Under the pieces are notes generated by a model. It was not told the DNA's origin. It searched no databases and saw only the letters and a list, made by a program, of their open reading frames with translations. A stretch of DNA of 64,000 nt, taken from NCBI RefSeq assembly GCF_002806995.1, contig NZ_NIHE01000011.1, positions 22,466-86,465 of the forward strand, given 5' to 3'. This stretch comes from Confluentibacter lentus (GTDB taxonomy: Bacteria > Bacteroidota > Bacteroidia > Flavobacteriales > Flavobacteriaceae). Position 1 is the first letter of the stretch; each line of letters starts with the position of its first letter. Position numbers and translations under genes: made by a program. Shown piece by piece: positions 9,577 through 18,292 of the stretch.

Positions 9577-10254
9577 TTATAGCTCAATACTTTCGCCAAT
9601 CTCTAAAAGCATCAGGTCTTTTCCTTTTTCAAAAAAGGCTTGTTTTGATTCATCATGATTAATTTCAATATAGCCAAACGTATCAAAATGGCAACCTAAA
9701 ACCTTATCACATTGTACAAAATCACTTGCCATGATGGCATCTTTAATTCCCATGGTAAAGTTATCCCCAATAGGCAAAATAGCTAAATCCAATTTGGTTT
9801 GAAGGGGAATGAGTTTCATATCAAACGTCAAAGCCGTATCACCAGCAATGTATATGTTTTTATGTTCGCCTTCAATGACAAAACCTCCAGGTTGTCCGCC
9901 ATAAGTGCCATCTGGAAATGATGATGAATGTATGGCATTCACATATTTTACATTACCAAACTCAAAATCCCATTGGCCACCATGGTTCATAGGATGTCCT
10001 TCAATGCCAAGTTTTTCAAAATGTGACACAATTTCGAAATTAGAGACCACTATGGCACCTGTTCTTTTGGCTATGTTTTCAACATCTAAAATATGATCTT
10101 GGTGCGCGTGGGTCAATAATATATAATCGGCTTCCAACGCATCTATGTTTATATGGGAAGCTTTGGGGTTTCCTGTTATAAAAGGATCTACCAATATAGT
10201 AACATCATTTACTTCGATGCCTAAACTAGAATGTCCGTAAAATGTTATTTTCAT
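9577..10254 (-). CDS. UPF0173 metal-dependent hydrolase (metallo-beta-lactamase fold)
   Basis: This 225-residue cytoplasmic protein carries the metallo-beta-lactamase fold motifs: the HxHxDH motif in LTHAHQDHILD, then NAIHSSSFPDG, IYIAGDTALTFDM and a late His in GCHFDTFGY. The family is usually named YtkL/UPF0173. It is placed between menA and menC. Its true substrate is not known; a thioesterase-type or hydrolase step in menaquinone synthesis would be a guess from position only. Confidence 0.85.
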   Translation of the reverse strand: MKITFYGHSSLGIEVNDVTILVDPFITGNPKASHINIDALEADYILLTHAHQDHILDVENIAKRTGAIVVSNFEIVSHFEKLGIEGHPMNHGGQWDFEFGNVKYVNAIHSSSFPDGTYGGQPGGFVIEGEHKNIYIAGDTALTFDMKLIPLQTKLDLAILPIGDNFTMGIKDAIMASDFVQCDKVLGCHFDTFGYIEINHDESKQAFFEKGKDLMLLEIGESIEL

Positions 10255-10306
10255 AGGTTTTCATCTTTAATAGATACAATTTTCAATAAGGAAAAATACA
10301 AAAAAA

Positions 10307-11209
10307 CTATAACAAATGTCCAATTCCCATAAGGATTGCCAAAAGAAATGTTGTTAATGCCAGTTTTTTTAATTCACCATCCAAAACCAGAGAATCTTCA
10401 TTTTTATATACTTTAATAAAATGCAGAATCAATGGTATGTATGCTACTATAAAAATCAAATTAAAAATAGACGTGTAGTATAATATTCCAAATAGTAATG
10501 ATAATAGAACAGCTAATGCAATTAAAGTTAAATGATATTTTTTTGCGTTTTTGGCACCTAATCTGACTGCTAAAGTGATTTTATTGGATTTTTTGTCTGA
10601 TACAATATCCCGCATGTTATTGAGGTTTAAAACAGACACGCTTAAAAGACCAATGACACAAGCAGGCAAAAATACCACATGGTCAATCTGTTTAGCATAT
10701 AACACATAGCAACCAATGACACTTACCAATCCGAAAAAAAGAAACACAAACACATCTCCCAACCCATTATATCCATAAGCATTACTGCCAACAGTATAAC
10801 GAATGGCGGCCACTATAGAAGCGATGCCCAATAAGAAGAAAATAACAGTTAGTAAAAAATGCTTCACCCCAAATGCTAAAAAAATAAGCATAAAGGCTAA
10901 TACTATTGAAATTAATATAGAAATTTTAATGGCATTAAACATATTCTCTGGAGAAATACTGCCACTTTGTATTGCGCGTTCTGGACCTACTCTGTCATTA
11001 TTATCCGTTCCCTTAACACCATCGCCATAATCATTTGCAAGGTTGGATAATACTTGAAAACTTATGGTAGTCATAATGGCAAAAACAAAAATATCCCATT
11101 TAAAAAACCCATTGTATTCAGCAAGAAAGGAAGCAATAATAATCCCTGAAACAGATAATGGTAGCGTTCTAAGACGCATACTAGAAATCCACAGCTTAAT
11201 ATTTTTCAT
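10307..11209 (-). CDS. menA: 1,4-dihydroxy-2-naphthoate octaprenyltransferase (menA)
   Basis: The 300-residue integral membrane protein (about nine hydrophobic segments) belongs to the UbiA/MenA prenyltransferases. It shows the first aspartate-rich motif NLANDYGDGVKGTDN near residue 61 and the second, NNMRDIVSDKKS, near residue 197. It attaches the polyprenyl tail to 1,4-dihydroxy-2-naphthoate. Its ATG touches the end of menB, and the next gene follows after 52 bases. Confidence 0.93.
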   Translation of the reverse strand: MKNIKLWISSMRLRTLPLSVSGIIIASFLAEYNGFFKWDIFVFAIMTTISFQVLSNLANDYGDGVKGTDNNDRVGPERAIQSGSISPENMFNAIKISILISIVLAFMLIFLAFGVKHFLLTVIFFLLGIASIVAAIRYTVGSNAYGYNGLGDVFVFLFFGLVSVIGCYVLYAKQIDHVVFLPACVIGLLSVSVLNLNNMRDIVSDKKSNKITLAVRLGAKNAKKYHLTLIALAVLLSLLFGILYYTSIFNLIFIVAYIPLILHFIKVYKNEDSLVLDGELKKLALTTFLLAILMGIGHLL

Positions 11210-12049
11210 TTACGGAATCCATTTTTTTTCAAAGTTAGGCTTGCGCTTTTCTAAAAAAGCATTTCGACCTTCCTTTGCTTCATCTGTCATATATGCCAAA
11301 CGTGTAGCTTCGCCTGCAAATACTTGTTGCCCAACCATACCATCATCAGTAAGATTCATGGCAAACTTAAGCATTTTAATGGATGTTGGTGATTTAGCTA
11401 AAATTTCCTGAGCCCATTGATATGCTGTAGCTTCCAGTTCATCATGGGGTATAACAGCATTTACCATACCCATATCAAAAGCTTCTTGAGCAGAATAATT
11501 TCTTCCTAAAAAGAATATTTCCCTAGCTTTTTTTTGCCCAACCATTTTAGCGAGATAAGCTGAACCATAACCTCCATCAAAACTAGTGACATCGGCATCT
11601 GTTTGCTTGAAAATGGCATGTTCTTTACTAGCTAGAGTCAAATCGCAAACTACATGTAAACTATGTCCGCCACCAACAGCCCAACCTGGCACTACAGCTA
11701 TAACAGCCTTTGGCATGAAGCGAATTAAACGTTGGACTTCTAGAATATTTAATCGATGATAACCATCTTCTCCAACGTAGCCTTGATGCCCCCTAGCCTT
11801 TTGGTCTCCTCCCGAACAAAAGCTCCAAACTCCATCTTTAGTTGAAGGACCTTCAGCAGACAATAATACAACACCTATGTTTACATCTTCTCCAGCATCA
11901 TAAAATGCTTCATACAATTCGCTAGTTGTTTTTGGTCTAAAAGCATTGCGTACATTTGGCCGGTTAAATGCTATACGAGCAACACCATTACATTTTTTAT
12001 AGGTAATGTCTTCATATTCCTTAACGGTTATCCAGTTAACTTGCTTCAT
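11210..12049 (-). CDS. menB: 1,4-dihydroxy-2-naphthoyl-CoA synthase (menB)
   Basis: This 279-residue crotonase-fold enzyme closes the naphthoquinone ring from o-succinylbenzoyl-CoA. MenB-type features include FNRPNVRNAF, SFCSGGDQKARG (oxyanion-hole region), WAVGGGHSLH, TDADVTSFDGGYGSAYLA and the C-terminal EKRKPNFEKKWIP. It is the promoter-proximal gene of the operon menB-menA-UPF0173-menC-CPBP-menE. menD and menF are not in the window. Confidence 0.96.
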   Translation of the reverse strand: MKQVNWITVKEYEDITYKKCNGVARIAFNRPNVRNAFRPKTTSELYEAFYDAGEDVNIGVVLLSAEGPSTKDGVWSFCSGGDQKARGHQGYVGEDGYHRLNILEVQRLIRFMPKAVIAVVPGWAVGGGHSLHVVCDLTLASKEHAIFKQTDADVTSFDGGYGSAYLAKMVGQKKAREIFFLGRNYSAQEAFDMGMVNAVIPHDELEATAYQWAQEILAKSPTSIKMLKFAMNLTDDGMVGQQVFAGEATRLAYMTDEAKEGRNAFLEKRKPNFEKKWIP

Positions 12050-12064
12050 TATTTTAGTTTGTCC

Positions 12065-12097
12065 AAAAATAAACTATATTTTGTTTTCAATACAAAT
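12065..12097 (-). promoter_or_regulatory. Probable promoter of the menaquinone operon
   Basis: Read on the minus strand, TTTG (12094-12097) is followed after 21 bases by TATTTTTG (12065-12072), matching the Bacteroidetes consensus TTTG-N17-23-TAnnTTTG. Transcription would start within about 10 bases of the menB ATG. The whole gap 12050-12343 is very A+T-rich. Confidence 0.5.
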
Positions 12098-12343
12098 TTG
12101 TCAAAAATATTACAACACCAAATAATAAAACTTAATTCAAAAAAATAAGTAAAAAACCATATTCTTGATTTTAATTATCAAAAAATGTTTAATACTTTAA
12201 AAATCATGTTAATTTTTTGATTATATAAAAAAAATAAAAATACTTACAAATAAGTGTTGCTTTGTAGTATAATATAGATTATTTTTGTTTGGAATTTGTT
12301 TTTTATCTATAATAGTTGTATTTTGTCGAACATTTAAACCCCA

Positions 12344-12526
12344 ATGTCTATGTTATTTACAATTACAGTATCTCTCTCAGTATTGGTTCTAATTAATTTA
12401 TTGCTACTAAAGTTTAGTTGTAATAAAATCACAAAACAAAAACAAGATGTTAAGAAAACTGTGGTTTTAAATACAAGTCTTACCATTGAATCGGTATCTG
12501 AAAGACTTGCTCCAACAGGAAGTTAG
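12344..12526 (+). CDS. Small single-span membrane protein
   Basis: A 60-residue product with one hydrophobic segment (about residues 4-24, ending in LLLLKFSC) followed by a basic, then Thr/Ser-rich tail ending ERLAPTGS. The tail pattern looks like a conserved small protein rather than random sequence, and a possible -7 element (TATTTTTG, 12280-12287) lies upstream. It overlaps the 3' end of ung on the other strand by 47 bases. No function is known to me; the long overlap is the main reason for caution. Confidence 0.55.
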   Translation: MSMLFTITVSLSVLVLINLLLLKFSCNKITKQKQDVKKTVVLNTSLTIESVSERLAPTGS

Positions 12527-13145
12527 TCTTGCTAAAATGTTTGTTTCCAAACCAATATCCTCTATTGGCACTTAATGGAGAAGGGTGTCCTGACATTAAA
12601 ATTTTGTGCTTATTATAATTAATGTGCTTGACTTTTTGCTTAGCATAACCACCCCATAATAAGAAAACCATACCTTCCTTTTTCTCGTTAATTATTTTTA
12701 TAACAGCATCTGTAAAAGTTTCCCATCCTTTATTTTGATGACTTCCTGCCTGATTGGCTCTGACTGTAAGCGTTGCATTTAACAATAAAACACCTTGTTC
12801 TGCCCAACGCATTAAATTGCCGCTTTTTGGGTAAGGTATCCCTAAATCTTGTTCGATTTCCTTAAAAATATTTATCAATGAAGGTGGATGGCTAATACCA
12901 TCGTTTACGGAAAAACAAAGTCCGTTCGCCTGCCCAAAACCATGATAGGGATCTTGACCAATAATAACAACCTTAACCTTTTCAAATGGACAATGATTAA
13001 AGGCATTGAATATTTGTTTTCCAGGAGGAAAGCATTCATTATTAGCATACTCGTTTTTAACAAAATTTACCAAATCTTTAAAATACGGTTTCTTAAATTC
13101 ATCTTGCAAAAACGGTTTCCAACTGTCGTGTATATCTACATTCAT
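12480..13145 (-). CDS. ung: Uracil-DNA glycosylase (ung)
   Basis: The 221-residue protein is a family 1 uracil-DNA glycosylase that removes uracil from DNA to start base-excision repair. The catalytic-water motif GQDPYHGFGQANG is near residue 64, LLLNATLTVR follows, and the minor-groove/catalytic histidine motif HPSPLSANRGYWFG is near residue 187. Length matches the family. It is a single gene, convergent with the small membrane protein and divergent from the YfcC-like gene. Confidence 0.97.
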   Translation of the reverse strand: MNVDIHDSWKPFLQDEFKKPYFKDLVNFVKNEYANNECFPPGKQIFNAFNHCPFEKVKVVIIGQDPYHGFGQANGLCFSVNDGISHPPSLINIFKEIEQDLGIPYPKSGNLMRWAEQGVLLLNATLTVRANQAGSHQNKGWETFTDAVIKIINEKKEGMVFLLWGGYAKQKVKHINYNKHKILMSGHPSPLSANRGYWFGNKHFSKTNFLLEQVFQIPIQW

Positions 13146-13209
13146 TTTATTAACTTAATAATCGAAATAAAAATAATACTATCTTTAGTCATATTAAAAC
13201 TTATACAGA

Positions 13210-14703
13210 TTGAAAAAAATAAAATTCCCAACCGCACAAACCATACTTTTTATTATTGCTGGTCTCGTAGCCATTCTTACATGGTTTATTCCTTCTGGAA
13301 AATTTGATTCCTTGGCCTATAATAAGGATGAAAACACATTTACTCGAACAAGCTTAAATAAAATAGAAACTTTAGCAGCTACCCAAGAAACACTTAATGT
13401 GCTAAACATTAAAATTCCTATAGAAAAATTCAGTAACGGAGATATTTGGAAACCTATTAGCATCCCAAATACCTATCACAAAGTAGATAATAAACCCCAA
13501 GGCATTGTTGCATTTATAAAATCCCCTATTAAAGGCATTATAGCAGCTGCCGATATTATTTTTCTTGTCTTGTTCATCGGTGGACTTATAGGTATTATGA
13601 ATATCACTGGAGCTTTTGAATCGGGCATAGCATGGTTAGCAAACGCATTAAAAGGAAGAGAATATTTACTCATTATTTTTGTTACAATATTAATCGCTAT
13701 TGGTGGAACGACTTTTGGTCTTGCTGAAGAAACCATTGCTTTTTATCCCATTCTCATCCCTATATTTTTAGCAGCGAAATATGATGCCATGGTACCACTT
13801 GCCTGTATTTATGTGGGGTCATCAATAGGTACCACCTTTTCTACAACAAACCCATTTAGTGCGATCATCGCTTCTGATGCCGCTGGTATTAATTGGACGG
13901 TTGGATTTACAGGCAGAATAATTATGCTATGTTTAGGAACCCTTATTTGTATATTATACATTCTTCGCTACGCACAACGTGTTAAAAAAGACCCTTCTAA
14001 ATCCATTATTTTTAGTCAGAAAGAGGCCATTGAAAATCATTTTGGAAACTCAACACATTCTGTGATACGATTAAACAACCGGTTAAGGCTCATTTTGTTC
14101 ACCTTCATTATGTGCTTTGTTGTTATGATTTATGGTGTATCCCAACTGGAGTGGTGGTTTCTTGAAATGACAACTGTCTTTTTTGTCGGCGTTATAATTA
14201 TTGGTTTTATAGCTAAAATTAATGAATATAAGTTTATTGAAACCTTTGTTAAAGGCGCCAGTGACTTATTGGGCATTGCCCTAATTATTGGAATTGCCAG
14301 AGGAATTACTGTATTAATGGAAGATGGACAAATTAGCGATACCTTATTATATTACGCAAGCAATGCCACAAATGGCATGAACAAAGGCATTTTTATAAAT
14401 ACCATGCTTTTTATTTATAGCGGATTATCATTTTTTATTCCATCGTCCTCTGGAATGGCCGTATTAACCATGCCCATTATGTCGCCTTTAGCGGACGGTG
14501 TTGGTATTGGCCGGGAAGCCATTGTAAATGCTTATCAATACGGTATGGGATTGTTTGCTTTTATAAGCCCTACGGGATTAATATTGGCGTCTTTAGCTAT
14601 TGTAAAAGTTGGCTATGATAAATGGTTGAAATTTGTCATACCATTAGTGATTATTTTAACTGTTTTTACGATGATCATGTTAACAGCATCAGTTTATTTA
14701 TAA
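13210..14703 (+). CDS. YfcC family inner-membrane carrier
   Basis: This 497-residue protein has about twelve hydrophobic segments and matches the YfcC/DcuC-like carrier family. Typical stretches are TAQTILFIIAGLVAILTW at the start, GGTTFGLAEETIAFYPI near residue 161, and FFIPSSSGMAVLTMPIM near residue 415. Family members are annotated as putative basic amino acid or C4-dicarboxylate carriers; the substrate here is not deducible. The start is TTG, placed where homologues begin. The gene overlaps the next one (opposite strand) by 10 bases at the 3' end. Confidence 0.85.
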   Translation: MKKIKFPTAQTILFIIAGLVAILTWFIPSGKFDSLAYNKDENTFTRTSLNKIETLAATQETLNVLNIKIPIEKFSNGDIWKPISIPNTYHKVDNKPQGIVAFIKSPIKGIIAAADIIFLVLFIGGLIGIMNITGAFESGIAWLANALKGREYLLIIFVTILIAIGGTTFGLAEETIAFYPILIPIFLAAKYDAMVPLACIYVGSSIGTTFSTTNPFSAIIASDAAGINWTVGFTGRIIMLCLGTLICILYILRYAQRVKKDPSKSIIFSQKEAIENHFGNSTHSVIRLNNRLRLILFTFIMCFVVMIYGVSQLEWWFLEMTTVFFVGVIIIGFIAKINEYKFIETFVKGASDLLGIALIIGIARGITVLMEDGQISDTLLYYASNATNGMNKGIFINTMLFIYSGLSFFIPSSSGMAVLTMPIMSPLADGVGIGREAIVNAYQYGMGLFAFISPTGLILASLAIVKVGYDKWLKFVIPLVIILTVFTMIMLTASVYL

Positions 14704-15560
14704 TCCAATTTATAAGCAACCACTGTATTTCCATAAAAAGTAGGAACCAATAATATATTTTCTTTTGGTATGAATGACATATCGGCGGAATTCAATTTAT
14801 TCGTTCGAGTATCCAATAATTTTACTGCAGGGGCATTTACCATGTTTTTATTGGCAAAATATATTTCACCTTGAAAGGCCGAAAGAAAATACCCTTCCTT
14901 TATTGGTACAATACCATCGCCTCCTCTAACGCCTGATGCCAACACCGTTTTCTCTTTGGTTATTTTATCGATTGCAATCAATTCCCCTTTGCTGGAAGAT
15001 AAGATTAGTATTCTGTTGTCTTCAACTAAAATACCATTCGGATAAAACCCTTTTAAATCTAACCACAATGAAGATTCACCATTAGCCAATTTAAAAATTT
15101 TCTCATCTTGGGAATCGGTTACATACATATCACCATTGGCATCTATATCCAAATCATTAATAAAAACAGCATCAGTTACAGTGTGTGTTTTCCCTATTTT
15201 TCCTGTTTCTATATTTATTTCAACAACCGTATCGATATCTCCAACAAATAATTTATCATTAAAAAAGTTCAGTCCTTTTGGCGCGTTAATCCCAGTAACC
15301 CAATCTTTTTTAACAATTTTTCCGTCTTTGGAAAGCATGGAAATATAGCCATCTCCATCTTTTTTGTTAGGTGGCACTCCTCCAATATTTGAAACAAAAA
15401 TCATCTCTTTTTCTGGATAATATCTCACGGCTTCGGCTGTTTTCAATACCGTATCCGTTTCCCAAAGTTTGGTCAATGTTACTTTAGCCTCCGTTGTTTG
15501 CGAATGGCTTATTTGAAACATCGTTATAAGAATCAACACTACTGGGAAATGATTTTTCAT
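14694..15560 (-). CDS. Secreted beta-propeller protein, SMP-30/NHL-like
   Basis: The 288-residue product has a signal peptide (about residues 1-20, ending SHS before QTT) and repeated propeller-blade motifs of the form GDMYVTDSQDEKIFKL, FYPNGILVEDNRILILSS and GDGIVPIKEGYFLSAF. This is the fold of SMP-30/gluconolactonase-like and ATP/GTP-binding-annotated proteins. It is predicted to be periplasmic. No catalytic site can be assigned with confidence. It converges with and overlaps the carrier gene by 10 bases. Confidence 0.7.
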   Translation of the reverse strand: MKNHFPVVLILITMFQISHSQTTEAKVTLTKLWETDTVLKTAEAVRYYPEKEMIFVSNIGGVPPNKKDGDGYISMLSKDGKIVKKDWVTGINAPKGLNFFNDKLFVGDIDTVVEINIETGKIGKTHTVTDAVFINDLDIDANGDMYVTDSQDEKIFKLANGESSLWLDLKGFYPNGILVEDNRILILSSSKGELIAIDKITKEKTVLASGVRGGDGIVPIKEGYFLSAFQGEIYFANKNMVNAPAVKLLDTRTNKLNSADMSFIPKENILLVPTFYGNTVVAYKLDYK

Positions 15561-15592
15561 ATAAAAATATTAAAATGTGATTATTAAAAACG

Positions 15593-16597
15593 CTAAGATA
15601 CTATTTTCACCAATAGCTCTTTAAGTAAATCGCCTTGTGGAACGGCATTAGAACCAACGCCTTTACTTTTTACATCAAACTCACGCAAAGTAGAAACAAT
15701 CCCGCTCACTTTTTTCATTGGGTAATTTCGGGCAGCCATAATATAATCATTAACAAAATAAGGATTTATTTTTAATGCTGAAGCAACATTTCTAGGTGAC
15801 TTATCATTTAAACCATGAAAATGTAACAATTGCGAAAAGAAATTAAATAATAAAGAAACTGTTACTACCATAGGGTTATCCTTAGGGTTTTCAGCAAAAT
15901 AATGGACAATTTTATGCGCTTTTAGAACATCTCTTTCTCCAATGGCCTTTTGCAACTCAAAATTATTGTAGTCTTTGCTAATCCCTATATTTTCTTCAAT
16001 GGCCTCTGGCGTAATAGCACTTCCTTTGGGCAAAATGATTTGCAGCTTGTCTAGTTCGTTATTTATTTTACTTAAATCCGTTCCCAAAAACTCCACAAGC
16101 ATTTGTGTTGCTTTTGGCGATATAGTATAGTTTTTAGATGCTAAAACTCGTCTAATCCAATCGGCTACTTGATTTTCATATAGTTTTTTGCTCTCATAAA
16201 TAACGCCAATCTTACTGACCGCCTTGTATAAGGCCTTACGTTTATCTATTTTTTTATATTTATAATTAATAACCAGTACCGTTGTAGGTTGTGGATTTGC
16301 GGCATAACTAGCCAAATTCTCAATGGTTCTGGATAAATCTTGGGCCTCCTTAACAATAATCACTTGGCGATCTGCCATCATGGGGTAACGCTTGGCATTG
16401 CTAACAATATCTTCAATGGTAACATCCCTTCCGTACAAAACCATTTGGTTAAACCCTTTTTCTTCGTCGCTTAAAACATTCTTCTCAATGAATTCTGAAA
16501 TCCTATCAATATAATAGGGCTCTTCACCCATTAAAAAATAAATAGGTTTAATATTGCCATTTTTAATGTCGGTTACTAATTGTTTTACTTCGTCCAA
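15593..16597 (-). CDS. holA: DNA polymerase III subunit delta (holA)
   Basis: The 334-residue protein fits the clamp-loader delta subunit, which opens the beta clamp for loading onto DNA. The family start pattern IKPIYFLMGEEPYYIDRISE is present at residues 16-35, followed by LYGRDVTIEDIVSNAKRYPM and the linker region LSKINNELDKLQI. The start codon is TTG (TTG GAC GAA). It is divergent from the HSDR_N-like gene, an arrangement often seen in Bacteroidetes. Confidence 0.93.
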   Translation of the reverse strand: MDEVKQLVTDIKNGNIKPIYFLMGEEPYYIDRISEFIEKNVLSDEEKGFNQMVLYGRDVTIEDIVSNAKRYPMMADRQVIIVKEAQDLSRTIENLASYAANPQPTTVLVINYKYKKIDKRKALYKAVSKIGVIYESKKLYENQVADWIRRVLASKNYTISPKATQMLVEFLGTDLSKINNELDKLQIILPKGSAITPEAIEENIGISKDYNNFELQKAIGERDVLKAHKIVHYFAENPKDNPMVVTVSLLFNFFSQLLHFHGLNDKSPRNVASALKINPYFVNDYIMAARNYPMKKVSGIVSTLREFDVKSKGVGSNAVPQGDLLKELLVKIVS

Positions 16598-16680
16598 AAC
16601 TGAGAAATTTCAAAAAATTATAAAATCCAAATTCCAAAAAACAAGTCATGAATTTGGTATTTGATTATTGAAGATTAACT

Positions 16681-17148
16681 TTGGAAAAATTAAAATCTGT
16701 TTTGCAAGAACTCAACTTTCCAAAGTTTTCGTTTCGATTCAAAAATAGCGAAAATAAAATTTCTATTTTCGACGTGATACGTAAAAAATTTGTGGTTTTA
16801 CAACCCGAAGAATGGGTAAGGCAACATTGCGTGCATTATTTAATTAATGAAAAAAAATATCCAATTTCTTTAATTAATGTTGAAAAGGAATTAAAAATCA
16901 ACAATTTAAGTAAACGATATGACATAGTTGTTTTTAATACAGATGGCAGTATTTTAATCATCATAGAATGTAAATCACCAAATGTTGCCATAAATCAAGC
17001 AACATTTGACCAAATCGCAAAATATAACCTGACATTAAATGCCACGTATTTAATGGTTACCAACGGATTAAATCATTATTATTGCCAGATGGATTTTGAA
17101 AACGAACGTTATAATTTTTTAAGAGATATACCTAATTATGGTGGTTAG
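16681..17148 (+). CDS. Small type I restriction R-subunit N-terminal-like (HSDR_N) nuclease-fold protein
   Basis: The 155-residue protein carries a PD-(D/E)xK-type core: KRYDIVVFNTDGSILIIIECK, with the D of YDIVVF and ECK giving the catalytic signature, near residues 79-99. The N-terminus shows the Bacteroidetes pattern FRFKNSENKISIFDVIRKKF. No helicase or methylase genes are adjacent, so it is a stand-alone domain, not a restriction system. The start used is TTG at 16681; a second TTG at 16702 is also possible. It is divergent from holA. Confidence 0.8.
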   Translation: MEKLKSVLQELNFPKFSFRFKNSENKISIFDVIRKKFVVLQPEEWVRQHCVHYLINEKKYPISLINVEKELKINNLSKRYDIVVFNTDGSILIIIECKSPNVAINQATFDQIAKYNLTLNATYLMVTNGLNHYYCQMDFENERYNFLRDIPNYGG

Positions 17149-17208
17149 TTAGTAGTTGATGATTAGTGGTGATTGGATAAATAAAATAGTCTTGAATTCG
17201 GTATACAA

Positions 17209-18198
17209 ATGAAAATAGCTGTCGTTATATTAAATTGGAATGGGAAAAAACTTTTAGAAGAGTTTTTACCTTCCGTTGTTGAACATTCAAAAGAAGCTAC
17301 GATTTATTTGGTTGATAATGCTTCAACAGATAATTCTATTGGTTTTGTAAACTCAAATTACCCCACTATAAAAATCATAAGAAATACTATAAATGGAGGC
17401 TTTGCAAAAGGCTATAATGATGCTTTACAGCATATTGAAGCCGATATTTTTTGCCTGTTGAACAGCGATGTAGAAGTCACTGAAAATTGGATAACACCAA
17501 TACTAGAGGTATTTGAAAAAGACGCTAACACATCCATCATTCAACCAAAAATTTTAGATTACAAAAACAAGGATTATTTTGAACATGCTGGTGCTGCAGG
17601 CGGATTTATCGATAAATATGGTTTCCCATATTGCCGAGGCAGACTATTTGACACTTTAGAAAAAGATTCTGGCCAATATGATGATATTATAGATATATTT
17701 TGGGCTTCTGGTGCTTGTTTTTTTGTTAGAAGCGAGGTGTTTAGAAGACTAAATGGTTTTGATGAACGGTTTTTTGCCCATATGGAAGAAATAGACTTAT
17801 GTTGGAGAGCTAAAAATTCAGGAAATGTTATTAAATATGTATATCAATCTAAAGTGTATCACTTGGGTGGTGCTACACTTTCAAAAGTAAATTCTAAAAA
17901 AACGTATTTAAATTTTAGAAACAGTTTATTTACCCTAATCAAAAATGCAAAAGGCCCATTATTTACTACCATGTTTTTTCGGCTTTTTTTAGATGGATTG
18001 GCAAGTATTAAATTTTTATTCGAAATGAAGCCAAATCATTCCTTAGCCATTTTAAAATCACATGTTAGTTTTTATTGGTATCTCCCTTACTTATTAAAAC
18101 AGCGTAAATTACAAAAGAATAAAATAAAATACTTTGACAAAACATCCGTTGTAATTGATTACTTCATGAATAAAAAAACAACGTTTAATTGTTTATAG
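17209..18198 (+). CDS. Family 2 glycosyltransferase
   Basis: The 329-residue protein has the GT-A fold signatures VVILNWNGKKLLEEFLPS at the start, YLVDNASTDNS near residue 33, GGFAKGYNDAL near 63, and LNSDVEV near 85 as the DxD-like site, then the acceptor region HMEEIDLCWRAKNSG. Such enzymes (rhamnosyl/galactosyl transferase type) build cell-surface glycans at the cytoplasmic face. Acceptor and sugar cannot be inferred. It is 60 bases after the HSDR_N-like gene. Confidence 0.9.
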   Translation: MKIAVVILNWNGKKLLEEFLPSVVEHSKEATIYLVDNASTDNSIGFVNSNYPTIKIIRNTINGGFAKGYNDALQHIEADIFCLLNSDVEVTENWITPILEVFEKDANTSIIQPKILDYKNKDYFEHAGAAGGFIDKYGFPYCRGRLFDTLEKDSGQYDDIIDIFWASGACFFVRSEVFRRLNGFDERFFAHMEEIDLCWRAKNSGNVIKYVYQSKVYHLGGATLSKVNSKKTYLNFRNSLFTLIKNAKGPLFTTMFFRLFLDGLASIKFLFEMKPNHSLAILKSHVSFYWYLPYLLKQRKLQKNKIKYFDKTSVVIDYFMNKKTTFNCL

Positions 18199-18200
18199 TT

Positions 18201-18223
18201 TTTTAACAAAAGTTTTGTTAAAA
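18201..18223. promoter_or_regulatory. Perfect 11-bp inverted repeat upstream of the OmpA gene
   Basis: The half TTTTAACAAAA (18201-18211) is repeated inverted as TTTTGTTAAAA (18213-18223) around a single G. It starts just 2 bases after the glycosyltransferase stop and lies 70 bases before the OmpA start. It is not followed by a T-run, so an operator is as likely as a terminator. Confidence 0.45.
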
Positions 18224-18247
18224 TCTTAAATTATACTGTTTTTTCCA

Positions 18248-18255
18248 TACTTTTG
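18248..18255 (+). promoter_or_regulatory. Possible -7 element of the OmpA gene
   Basis: TACTTTTG matches TAnnTTTG and lies 37 bases before the ATG. No good -33 TTTG is at the usual distance; the nearest is in the inverted repeat at 18214-18217, 30 bases away. Confidence 0.4.
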
Positions 18256-18292
18256 TATTTAATAATATTGAAATTAATCCTTATTAATAATT

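Noticed and set aside
16681..17148. Restriction-modification system
   Set aside because: Only an HSDR_N-like domain is present; no methylase, specificity or helicase gene is nearby.
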